Assembly (NCBI GenBank): GCA_027487555.1
Contig: JAIYDI010000019.1
Location: 62,001-126,000, forward strand
Source of the DNA: Hyphomicrobiales bacterium
Lineage (GTDB): Bacteria > Pseudomonadota > Alphaproteobacteria > Rhizobiales > Devosiaceae
Length of the DNA: 64,000 nucleotides
Direction of reading: 5' to 3'
How positions within the stretch are numbered: the stretch's first letter is position 1; every line of letters starts with the position of its first letter. The notes below the pieces were generated by a model. It saw only the letters and a program-made list of their open reading frames with translations. It was not told where the DNA came from and did not search any database. The position numbers were made by a program, and so were the translations under genes. Positions 1 through 7,080 of the stretch are shown here, one piece after another.

Positions 1-1572
1 GAAATCGCGTCGCTGTCGGGGCAGTGGAAGGAGGAGGGAGGCAATCTCGCCGATCTGTTGCAGAAGGCGCAGGAGGCGTTCAAGGCGCTGCGTACCGATT
101 TGGGCGCTGAGACGAATGCTTACGCCACGGCTTTGGGTGAGGCCGTCGCAACCATGAAGGTGAACGGCACGGAGGTCGAGGTCCAGGTCGCCGGCCTGAA
201 GCGCGCGATGGTGGATACGAATGCCCAGCTTGAAACGCTGAGCGGCGATCTTGCCAATCGCACTTTGGCGCTCGACCTGATGTCGCACCGCCTGCAGGGG
301 CAGAGCAACACGGCCGCCCATCGTGCGGATGCCCAACTCCAGGAACTCGAGCGGCTGATCGGCGAAGTGCCGCGGCGGCTCGGCGAGATCGCTGGTCCTG
401 TTCGGGCCATGGTCGAAACGCTGCGCGCCGATCTCGATGCGACCCAGCGCGCCGTCGCCGAGGCGGAGACCAGCACGCTGTCTGCAATCGAAGCAAACCG
501 CACGCGGGTCGTCGACAAGGTGACCGAGACCCGCGAATTCGTCGGCGCCGTGCTGGCGACTGGCACGAAGGAGATCGAGGGCAGCCTCGTTGCCGTTGCT
601 GCTCAGGTTGAGTCAGCCATGACGCGGGCTCTTGCGGGCGTCGAGCATCGGGTTGCGGGCAGCACGACTGCCATCAAGGCGGCGCTGGGCGGCAATGCCG
701 AGAAAATCGATGCCGCTGTGGGCGCATTGTCCAAGCGGATCCAGAAGAGTCTGGCAGTCGGGACCGAGACGCTCACCATGGCACTCGACAAGAGCGCCAC
801 GAGCGTTGAGGAGGCGCTGCATACGACATCACGCCGCACCGTCAAGCAGATCGGCGCACTGGCCGATACCACCATCTTCGAAGGCAGAAAGGCCGGCGAG
901 AGCGTCAAGGCCTCGCACCTCACGCTGATTGGAGAGATTCAGACGAGTGTGGCCGAAACACAGAAGGAATTGCGGCAGGCCGGCTCATCGGTGAAGAAGG
1001 CGGCGCTCGAGGTGCAGGAGGAGATCGGGCTTGCCCGGACGTCGATCGGTGCCGCTCTGGTCGACATGCCGCGCGAGCCCAAGGGGAGCCCGCCGCCATT
1101 TCGGCACGCCTCAGGCGGCAGCGCCCGCGATACCAATACGGTGCGGGTTCCCCAGACGGTGTTGCCGCTGCCGGCGCGCAACCCGCGCGCGGTGACCGGG
1201 GCAGTTGTTGCGTTTGCCACGCCCACCCCCGAGGTGACCTATCTCAACCAGCTGATTGCCCAGACGGAGCAGTTCTTCGTGTCGGGAGCGCTGCGCCAGG
1301 CTTGGGATGCCCACAGGGCGGGGCAGGTTTCGTGTTTCGGGCCGGAGCTCTACACCGACAAGGGGCGTGAGGCCACGGCTGGCGTTGCTCAGAAGCTCGG
1401 GGCCGAGCCTGCCTTCGCAGAGGTGGCGGATAAATTCCTGTCGGAGTTCGAAGCGCAGATGCGCGAGGAAGCCAAGGCGCCGGATGCCACTGAGGCTGTG
1501 CAGGCCTTGATGGCAAGCGTACGCGGTACCGCTTATGCGTTTTTGGCGCTTGCAGCGGGACGAATAAAGTAA
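1..1572 (+). CDS. Long coiled-coil protein of unknown function, 5' end outside the window
   Basis: The frame is open from base 1 to the TAA at 1570-1572, so the gene starts upstream; a TTG at 58 is only an internal codon. About 523 residues are visible. Residues 1-360 are almost uninterrupted Ala/Glu/Lys/Arg/Thr-rich helix with heptad-like spacing and many repeats of the type AxxxVExA, suggesting an extended coiled coil or a chemoreceptor-like or filament-like rod. A Pro-rich linker (about residues 365-400) is followed by a compact C-terminal domain of about 130 residues containing two Trp/Phe-rich helices. No membrane segment or catalytic motif is visible in the part seen. A perfect hairpin follows the stop. 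I do not recognise the family; a structural or cell-envelope role is only a guess. Confidence 0.75.
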   Translation, partial: EIASLSGQWKEEGGNLADLLQKAQEAFKALRTDLGAETNAYATALGEAVATMKVNGTEVEVQVAGLKRAMVDTNAQLETLSGDLANRTLALDLMSHRLQGQSNTAAHRADAQLQELERLIGEVPRRLGEIAGPVRAMVETLRADLDATQRAVAEAETSTLSAIEANRTRVVDKVTETREFVGAVLATGTKEIEGSLVAVAAQVESAMTRALAGVEHRVAGSTTAIKAALGGNAEKIDAAVGALSKRIQKSLAVGTETLTMALDKSATSVEEALHTTSRRTVKQIGALADTTIFEGRKAGESVKASHLTLIGEIQTSVAETQKELRQAGSSVKKAALEVQEEIGLARTSIGAALVDMPREPKGSPPPFRHASGGSARDTNTVRVPQTVLPLPARNPRAVTGAVVAFATPTPEVTYLNQLIAQTEQFFVSGALRQAWDAHRAGQVSCFGPELYTDKGREATAGVAQKLGAEPAFAEVADKFLSEFEAQMREEAKAPDATEAVQALMASVRGTAYAFLALAAGRIK

Positions 1573-1619
1573 TCAGTCAATTTTCGATACATTTTGGCGG
1601 CAGTACCGTTGGGTGTGGG

Positions 1620-1653
1620 GCGGCGTGAACCTAATAAATCTGGTTCACGCCGC
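1620..1653 (+). terminator. Perfect 12-bp hairpin after the coiled-coil gene
   Basis: Arms 1620-1631 (GCGGCGTGAACC) and 1642-1653 (GGTTCACGCCGC) pair perfectly around a 10-base A/T-rich loop, 48 bases after the stop codon. There is only a weak T-rich tail, so it could be a terminator or a 3' end-protecting stem. Confidence 0.6.
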
Positions 1654-1758
1654 TGCTTTAGGTATCACTGATTTGCATGGGTGTGGCGGATATGCGCCAG
1701 GAAATCTGGAAATACAGGCTAACTTGCTTGTTTGAGTATTTTGTAGTGGGGGTGCGGT

Positions 1759-2169
1759 GTGATTGGGTTGGTATGCGCTGACATCCGTGAGGCTGAAGAC
1801 TGGCAAGACGAACTTGCGCGGCATGGCTTTGGTTGCGTTGTCGTGGCGGGCCTTGCTCCCGGCAATGACTCGTTGTTGGCGGCGTGCCGCCTCGTGGTGG
1901 TGGATGAGGCCTGCGTTCCGGCCTTCCTTGATCACCAGGCCCGTCTGAGCACCGCTGCAGGCGATGTACTGGTCCTCGTGGCCGTGACGGATCACGACAA
2001 GGTTTCCGCGCTGACGGCGCGGGTGATCGGCTACATCGGCGGTATTGTTGCCGTCGTGGAGCGGCAGTCCCTCTCCCGGGCACTTCTGGCCGTGCTTGAA
2101 GGGCTGCGTGGCCCAGCGGTTGTGTCCGTGCCCGTCGTTTCAGAGGCGGCAGGCCCTGCGGGTGCGTGA
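1759..2169 (+). CDS. Hypothetical protein with a degenerate receiver-like fold
   Basis: 136 residues from a GTG start preceded by a G-rich stretch that could serve as ribosome binding site. The alternation of hydrophobic strands and helices (IGLVCADI near the start, then CRLVVVDEA, GDVLVLVAVTDHD and GGIVAVVERQSLSRALLAVL) looks like an alpha/beta receiver-type Rossmann fold, but a clear phospho-acceptor Asp with the usual acidic pair and Lys is not evident. It lies next to a two-component operon on the other strand, which makes a divergent receiver plausible but unproven. Coding status is supported by length and hydrophobic patterning; function unknown. Confidence 0.5.
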   Translation: MIGLVCADIREAEDWQDELARHGFGCVVVAGLAPGNDSLLAACRLVVVDEACVPAFLDHQARLSTAAGDVLVLVAVTDHDKVSALTARVIGYIGGIVAVVERQSLSRALLAVLEGLRGPAVVSVPVVSEAAGPAGA

Positions 2170-2236
2170 GCGCTGCGATCAGCCTGCCCTCATATCGTCG
2201 CTGGGCGTTTGTGAGCCCATCCAAGCAGAGTCCATC

Positions 2237-2500
2237 ATGCCGTTCAGATCTACTTCGAAGAAGCCGCAGATGACACGTGTAGCCTTCGGCACGCGCCAGC
2301 CGCGCATGACAAACCCTGAGATGCACACCTCGGGATCGCCCTTGAAGACCATTGCGCTGTTTGTTCTGGTGCCGTCTTTGCTGCTCTGGACGGTTTTGTG
2401 CCTCATTGTCATCGGCGACGTCAGTACCGCAGTGCTGGTCGGCTGTTGTGCGATTGCAGCTGGAATTGTGGGTTGGTTCGTCAGCCTCGGCAGGCGCTAG
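2237..2500 (+). CDS. Small membrane protein of unknown function
   Basis: 87 residues from the ATG at 2237; the frame is open further upstream, but the product only becomes protein-like from MPFRSTSKK. The first 35 residues are polar and basic (cytoplasmic tail). They are followed by two hydrophobic segments (about residues 36-56 and 59-80) separated by a short loop, predicting a hairpin inner-membrane protein. There is no signal peptidase site and no recognisable domain. It follows the preceding small gene by 67 bases and converges with the response regulator gene at 2538. Confidence 0.45.
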   Translation: MPFRSTSKKPQMTRVAFGTRQPRMTNPEMHTSGSPLKTIALFVLVPSLLLWTVLCLIVIGDVSTAVLVGCCAIAAGIVGWFVSLGRR

Positions 2501-2537
2501 GGACCGTCCGTCGCGTCTGTCCTGTCGCAACGAACGG

Positions 2538-3314
2538 TCAGTCCTGATCGTCGGCATATACCAAGCTGTGGAACCACTGGTTGAAGGCGTGCATCTGCTC
2601 CGCGCCGAAACGGGTCTGCCGTATGAATACACGCCGGCCGTCGGTGCTGTCAGGGACGCGCTCGGCCAACCCGAGGCTGACGAGGCTGTTGAGGCGGCGC
2701 AGGGCGGTTGTGGAGGATGTCCCAGCGCCGGTACACAGGTCGGTTACCGACAGGTTGAGTCCGCGCAGCGTCGACTCGTGCAGGTCGAGGAGGATGTTCC
2801 AGGCCGGGTCCTCGAACAATTCTGCACCAAACAGAGAGTCGCGCTTCTTTCGCACCTCCATCAGCAGTTTTGCCGTGCTGAGTTCCCGCCGCCGGCGCGT
2901 GGCCTGCCCGGAGCTCCGCACGAGGGCGCGGTTGATGGCATTGAGCAGCTCTTCCCCGTCTACTGGCTTGGGCAGGTAGTCGACAGCGCCCAGGCGCAGG
3001 GCGATCAGCAGGGTGTCGACGCTGGTATTGCCCGAGAACACGATCGTCTGAATGCCGGAGTAGCGCTTCGACTGGCTGATCTTGCGCAGCAATTCGAGCC
3101 CGCTTACCGGGCCGAGGCCGATATCGGTCGCGACCACCTTGATCGCGGTGTCGGTTTCAATGGCTTCCATCGCGGCCGATGCGGTCGCGCAGGTGCTCAC
3201 CAGCAGATCGTTCAGTCTCAGATAGTCGACCAGTTCCTCGCTGAGGGCCAGATCGTCCTCCACGACGAGAATGTGTGGGCGGGTGCCCGGCGCGGTGTAG
3301 GTTTCTGTCTTCAT
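2538..3314 (-). CDS. Response regulator: receiver fused to a MarR-like winged helix
   Basis: 258 residues from the ATG at 3314, which overlaps the stop of the upstream receiver gene (ATGA). The N-terminal receiver (residues 14-125) has the acidic pair in VVEDD, phospho-acceptor Asp about 64 in VVATDIGLG, the switch Ser about 94 in VFSGN and Lys about 116 in YLPKPVD. After a basic linker, residues 175-240 form a winged helix with the MarR-type pattern (LSVTDLCTGAG, then TTALRRLNSLVSLGLAERV and a DxGRR wing). This output domain is unusual, since most DNA-binding response regulators carry OmpR, NarL or NtrC domains. It is last in the operon with the kinase at 3694-5412 and is the likely DNA-binding output. 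Target genes are not evident. Confidence 0.85.
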   Translation of the reverse strand: MKTETYTAPGTRPHILVVEDDLALSEELVDYLRLNDLLVSTCATASAAMEAIETDTAIKVVATDIGLGPVSGLELLRKISQSKRYSGIQTIVFSGNTSVDTLLIALRLGAVDYLPKPVDGEELLNAINRALVRSSGQATRRRRELSTAKLLMEVRKKRDSLFGAELFEDPAWNILLDLHESTLRGLNLSVTDLCTGAGTSSTTALRRLNSLVSLGLAERVPDSTDGRRVFIRQTRFGAEQMHAFNQWFHSLVYADDQD

Positions 3315-3685
3315 TTGGGTCCTGCAAGATATTGAGTGAACCGCGCCTCGAGCGCGGCAGGGTCGAACGGTTTGCTGATTTGGAGCGCATCTCCGGCCAG
3401 AGTGTCTTCGCTCTCCCCATTGGGCACGCCGGTCATGATGGCGATGACCCGTGGTCGTCGTTCCAGCGGCAGGGCAAAGGCGAAGGCCGCGAGATATTCG
3501 CCACCAATGCTGGGCATCGCGCGGTCGGTCAGAAGACACTGCACGGGGTCGCCGGCCAGCAACAGCGCGACAGCCTCGTCATAGGAACACGCGATCGCCG
3601 TGTCCCAGCCAACTAGCGCGAAGAATTCGGTCAGCTCTTCCGCGAGTGGTCGTTCGTCGTCGCAGATCAGGATGCGGTGGGCCAT
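3311..3685 (-). CDS. Single-domain response regulator (CheY-like)
   Basis: 124 residues. I place the start at the ATG at 3685 (MAHRILICDDE) rather than the in-frame TTG at 3697. The protein is only a receiver: acidic pair Asp9-Asp10, phospho-acceptor Asp54 in LLTDRAMP, Thr85 in IMTG and Lys105 in ISKPFDP are all present. There is no output domain, so it probably relays phosphate or competes with the downstream receiver-wHTH protein for the kinase. It lies 8 bases after the kinase stop and overlaps the next gene by four bases. Confidence 0.85.
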   Translation of the reverse strand: MAHRILICDDERPLAEELTEFFALVGWDTAIACSYDEAVALLLAGDPVQCLLTDRAMPSIGGEYLAAFAFALPLERRPRVIAIMTGVPNGESEDTLAGDALQISKPFDPAALEARFTQYLAGPK

Positions 3686-3693
3686 GGATCGGA

Positions 3694-5412
3694 TCAACTC
3701 ACGGCCAGAGGGAGGCGGATCGTGAACTTCGCGCCATCTGCGCCATTGGCTGCGGAGATCTGACCACCCATCTGCTCGATGCAGCGCCGGCTGATCGCAA
3801 GGCCCAGACCCATTCCGCCACTCTTGGCTTTGGACGTGACGAAGCTATCGAAGATCGTCGGCAGGAGTGCGGGGTCGATGCCTCCAGCGTTGTCCGAGAT
3901 ATCGATCGTCACTTCGCCATTGCCGCGCACGATGTGCATGTCGACAGCGCGATCGATGCCCGGCTTTTCACCGCGCGAGACGAAGGCATCGCGCGCGTTG
4001 AGCAGGATGTTGAGCAGCGTCAATTCAAGCAATGTCGCATCACCACTGATCATGTTGGGAAAAACCGAGAAGCCGGTGACTGACAGTTGGATCGACGCCA
4101 GCATGTATTGGTGCCCGACGACGTCGATGCTGGCATTGACGGTGCCATCGAGGTCGAACACGGTGGCCGGAGTCGCCGGGGCGGCAAGCGCGCGAATGTT
4201 CGACACGATCCGGCTCATGCGGTCGACCTGGTCGGTGATCCGTACCAGCTTGCCAGCGACCCGCTCCGATGGCTCCGCCCTGTGCAGTAGTATCTGCGCA
4301 TTGCCGGCAGCCGCCTTGATGGTGGCAAGCGGCTGGTTGAGTTCATGGGCGATGGCCGACGACAGTTCGCCAAGGATCGCCATTTTGCCCACCGCAAGCG
4401 TCAGCAACTGGGCGTTGCCGTCCACTGGTGCATCATTCAATACCCAGACCACCGCCATCTCGTCGCTCCAGCCGATCTGAAGCAGGTGGCACTTGAACGA
4501 ATGCGGCCGCCCGTCAGCCGTATAGAGCGACAGTCTGCGCGTCGTGATTTCCCCGGCCTGCGCATGTCCACTCTCGGCGGCGAGGGTGGCAATATTGCCC
4601 CCGATGCGCTCCCCCAGCATGTTGACAGCGGCCGCATTCTCGTAGGTGAGCCCACCGTTGCGATCGATCACGAAAACAGGTGCGGGCAGGGTGTCGAGCA
4701 GCCGAACCACGTTTTCGCGCTGCCGCTGCTCATTGCCGCGCATCGATTCGAGTTCGCGCAGCAGGCGCCCGCGATGCCGGATCTCGACCATCATCATTGT
4801 AACGATTGCCAGCCCGGAGACGGTAAGGAGCAGGAAGGGCAGTGTCGGACTCGTGTCCTTGAGGCTCTTTTCGCGCCGCTCAATGGCGCCGTTGTAGAGA
4901 GTTGTGTCCTGTAGCAGTCCGCGCAGGACTGTGCCGGCTTCGTCGAGCGGCCTGCTGATCCGCTCCGCCAGCACACGGTTGGTCGATTGGTCACCGGGGA
5001 CGAAGTCGTCGGGATAATCGCCGAATATCTCTGTCAGTTGGCTATAGAGCCCCTGCAGTTGCGGCTTGTAGGCCGTCAGATACGCGAGCCCATCGTACTC
5101 GCGTGACGTGGCCAGCACATCAAGCCGCGATGCAAAGACCTGTGCCTGCAAAAGCAGAGATCCGCTGGCGCACCCATGATCCATAAGGCATTCGGTGGCC
5201 TGCTGTACGAGCTCGAGATACTCGATCTGCGCCTGATAGGCGCCCCAGCTGCCGATCCGCACGGACTGATACATCTCTGTGCGTTGGGCATCGTTGTTCA
5301 TGTAGATCCAGGCTGTCGATACCGACAGCCCGATCATGCTGTTAACCAGGATAATATAAGGGGCGAGACCGACGAGCCGAAATCTACTCGAGATAGAACG
5401 TGACTGCATCAA
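3694..5412 (-). CDS. Membrane PAS sensor histidine kinase
   Basis: 572 residues. A transmembrane helix at about 16-36 and another at about 190-210 flank a helical periplasmic domain of about 150 residues. Then come a PAS domain (about 230-340), a HisKA domain with the phospho-acceptor His about 356 in SSAIAHELNQPLATI, and a HATPase domain with N box (LNILLNARDAF, about 467-477), G1 (DNAGGI) and G2 (GGMGLGLAISRR). The kinase core resembles the DctB/FixL-like family. The gene overlaps the preceding periplasmic MopB-like gene by 29 bases and is followed by two receivers, so the four genes are translated as a unit. The signal is unknown; the periplasmic partner suggests that the ligand is sensed outside the inner membrane. 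Confidence 0.9.
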   Translation of the reverse strand: MMQSRSISSRFRLVGLAPYIILVNSMIGLSVSTAWIYMNNDAQRTEMYQSVRIGSWGAYQAQIEYLELVQQATECLMDHGCASGSLLLQAQVFASRLDVLATSREYDGLAYLTAYKPQLQGLYSQLTEIFGDYPDDFVPGDQSTNRVLAERISRPLDEAGTVLRGLLQDTTLYNGAIERREKSLKDTSPTLPFLLLTVSGLAIVTMMMVEIRHRGRLLRELESMRGNEQRQRENVVRLLDTLPAPVFVIDRNGGLTYENAAAVNMLGERIGGNIATLAAESGHAQAGEITTRRLSLYTADGRPHSFKCHLLQIGWSDEMAVVWVLNDAPVDGNAQLLTLAVGKMAILGELSSAIAHELNQPLATIKAAAGNAQILLHRAEPSERVAGKLVRITDQVDRMSRIVSNIRALAAPATPATVFDLDGTVNASIDVVGHQYMLASIQLSVTGFSVFPNMISGDATLLELTLLNILLNARDAFVSRGEKPGIDRAVDMHIVRGNGEVTIDISDNAGGIDPALLPTIFDSFVTSKAKSGGMGLGLAISRRCIEQMGGQISAANGADGAKFTIRLPLAVS

Positions 5413-5890
5413 CCTGCCAGATCATTCTCGAGACGAACTTCTGCTCCAGAGGCTGGCCCAGACTATCCACCGGGTAAATCAGCCAGTACGGGCCCTTCTC
5501 GTAGACGCGCGGCACCTTGCCATCGATCCGTGTCGCAAGGACGATCCCGTGGTCGGTCCAATCCTCGCTGGGCACCTCGGCGGTGAAGTCGTTCAGCGCG
5601 CGCAGGACGGCACGGTTGGGTGTCCCCCCCTCGAGATTGGCAAGCACGGCAAGTGGCGGCCCGGAAAACGTGCTGCGCCCACTGGTCCATGGGGTCGAGG
5701 TGACGATCTCGCCCTGTTCCAGTCCGTCCAGGGCCTCAAGGTCCATCGAGCGTGTCGCGACCACCGTGCCGTCGGCAGCGACCCAACTGACATTCACATC
5801 TGCTGCCTGCGCCGGCACAACCAGGCTCAGCGCCGCAAGAAGCAGCGCGGCCGGCAAACCCTTGTGGAGAGAACGAAAACGCACATTCAT
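5384..5890 (-). CDS. Periplasmic MopB/SUOX-fold-like protein, kinase partner
   Basis: 168 residues from the ATG at 5890; a longer frame exists upstream but MNVRFRSLHK gives a classic signal peptide (basic n-region, hydrophobic AALLLAALSLVV, cleavage after AQA). The mature domain carries the pattern of small molybdopterin-dependent-oxidoreductase-like proteins: SGPPLAVLANLEG, then RALNDFTAEVP, an ILA/VLATR-DG segment and GPYWLIYPVD. No cysteine remains in the mature protein, so the cysteine ligand of sulfite-oxidase-type enzymes is missing and catalysis is unlikely. I infer a ligand-binding accessory protein for the histidine kinase whose gene overlaps its 3' end. It could also be a remnant fold of unknown use. 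Confidence 0.7.
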   Translation of the reverse strand: MNVRFRSLHKGLPAALLLAALSLVVPAQAADVNVSWVAADGTVVATRSMDLEALDGLEQGEIVTSTPWTSGRSTFSGPPLAVLANLEGGTPNRAVLRALNDFTAEVPSEDWTDHGIVLATRIDGKVPRVYEKGPYWLIYPVDSLGQPLEQKFVSRMIWQVDAVTFYLE

Positions 5891-6351
5891 ACTTTCAGAC
5901 TCCAAACCAAATCGCACTCAGCCTAGCTTTCCGCCAGACCGACTGTGCAGACCGTATTGCCTTCAGATTGAACCTAAGGACGCTGCCCCGATGGCCACCG
6001 ACACAAGTCAGGCAGACGGGATGCCCGCGACGGACGTTCATGACTGGCCCACCCAACGCGTCGTATGCGCTGTTCGGAGCCTCGAATTCCCTGTGTCTCC
6101 GGCCCGGCGATGTTCCGCGGGCTTTGCAACAGCATTGGTTGATAACCCCCGCGCGTGTCGGCGAACCGGACGTCAACGGAACCAAACCGCGCTGCGCATT
6201 GCCGCCGCAAAGTTAAATTCTGTATCAGGAGTTTTAACCGCACGCCCGTCATCTCACGCCAGAACGCGCAACGCAACCGCGTAGGATGGCGTATTTGTAA
6301 GACAACTAGACTTAAACTGCTCACCGGCGCGCACCGCCACCGCCCGTGGTG

Positions 6352-6388
6352 GATAAGGGGTGCTGTGGTTGGGTCAGCACCCCTTATC
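6352..6388 (+). repeat. Perfect 14-bp inverted repeat
   Basis: Arms GATAAGGGGTGCTG (6352-6365) and CAGCACCCCTTATC (6375-6388) with a 9-base loop. No T-run follows on either strand, so it is not a standard intrinsic terminator. The stem is long enough to be a structured RNA element or transposon remnant. Confidence 0.7.
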
Positions 6389-6392
6389 GCGC

Positions 6393-6423
6393 AGATGAAA
6401 ATAGCGGGGGGCCACTTTCATCT
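6393..6423 (+). repeat. 8-bp inverted repeat next to the 14-bp hairpin
   Basis: Arms AGATGAAA (6393-6400) and TTTCATCT (6416-6423) flank a G-rich loop. The repeat starts five bases after the preceding hairpin, giving a double-hairpin arrangement. Confidence 0.5.
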
Positions 6424-6693
6424 ACTTCGGCGATCTGGTGCGGGGCGAGTCGCCGAAGACCCACCCAAGCTGCCACACCCTTCCGCTATTGCCATTTGGA
6501 ATCTGATCTTGTTCAGAACTGAAGATATCAATTTGAACCTTGCATATTCAGTTTGACTGCGATTTTTTCATATAACTACTTAGTTGGCCGAAGAGATAAT
6601 TGCAAAAACGACAGTAAAACCGCATGCTGCCAATGCACACTGAGAATGCGTCACACGCGCCGACCCCTCAGACCACAGGGTCGGCCGAAACTG

Positions 6694-6727
6694 CGGCGGG
6701 CAAATGAGTACGGCGTATTGCCCGCCG
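6694..6727 (+). repeat. 10-bp inverted repeat upstream of the autotransporter
   Basis: Arms CGGCGGGCAA (6694-6703) and TTGCCCGCCG (6718-6727) pair perfectly across a 14-base loop, followed by TCTTCTGCTTTTGGGCC. With the short T-rich tail it could act as a terminator or attenuator in front of the autotransporter gene. Confidence 0.5.
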
Positions 6728-7011
6728 TCTTCTGCTTTTGGGCCCTATCTCGAACTGCCGGCGAGCACTCCAGTGGCTGCTGCGGAAATTCCCTTTCATT
6801 TCGAAGCCACTTTACACGAGATCACAAAGTCGAGGTGCAGCAGGAGAGCGCCGCGCTTTGGCGCATCGGTGCGCGGCAAAATCCACCAACCGACGGGTTG
6901 GGACCGGGCACAGGCACGGCTGCATTACCGATCCCCTTCGAATTGAAGCCGGTTCGGGCAGAAAGACATCAGACGTTCTGCGTAGGTGGTCTCAACTGCC
7001 GGGAGAGCGCC

Positions 7012-7065
7012 ATGTCAAACAATCAACAGAATCGTGCACGCCGCACTGGCGCGCGGGTCGTTTAG
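7012..7065 (+). pseudogene. Original start of the autotransporter, closed by an in-frame TAG
   Basis: ATG at 7012 has a GGGAG-type ribosome binding site a few bases upstream and encodes 17 residues with a basic n-region (NRARRTGARVV). The TAG at 7063-7065 is in the same frame as the autotransporter. Reading through it continues with AFIACVLFGVPAGAQS, a hydrophobic core and an AGA/QS signal-peptidase site. The stop therefore splits what looks like one normal Sec signal peptide. Confidence 0.7.
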
Positions 7066-7080
7066 GCGTTCATTGCTTGC

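Larger units (their letters stand above)
5891..7011 (+). other. 1.1-kb gene-poor region with several hairpins
   Basis: No frame here looks protein-like. The stretch lies between the divergent sensory operon and the autotransporter. It holds three inverted repeats (listed separately), a shorter 7-bp repeat at 6660-6684 (CCGACCC/GGGTCGG), and an AT-richer segment around 6500-6600 that may contain the autotransporter promoter. A structured leader RNA or small RNA is possible. Confidence 0.5.

Noticed and set aside
6553-7065. 170-codon plus-strand frame ending in the autotransporter leader
   Set aside because: Only the last 17 codons (from ATG 7012) have a ribosome binding site and signal-like character; the rest is Arg/Cys-rich and overlaps hairpins.
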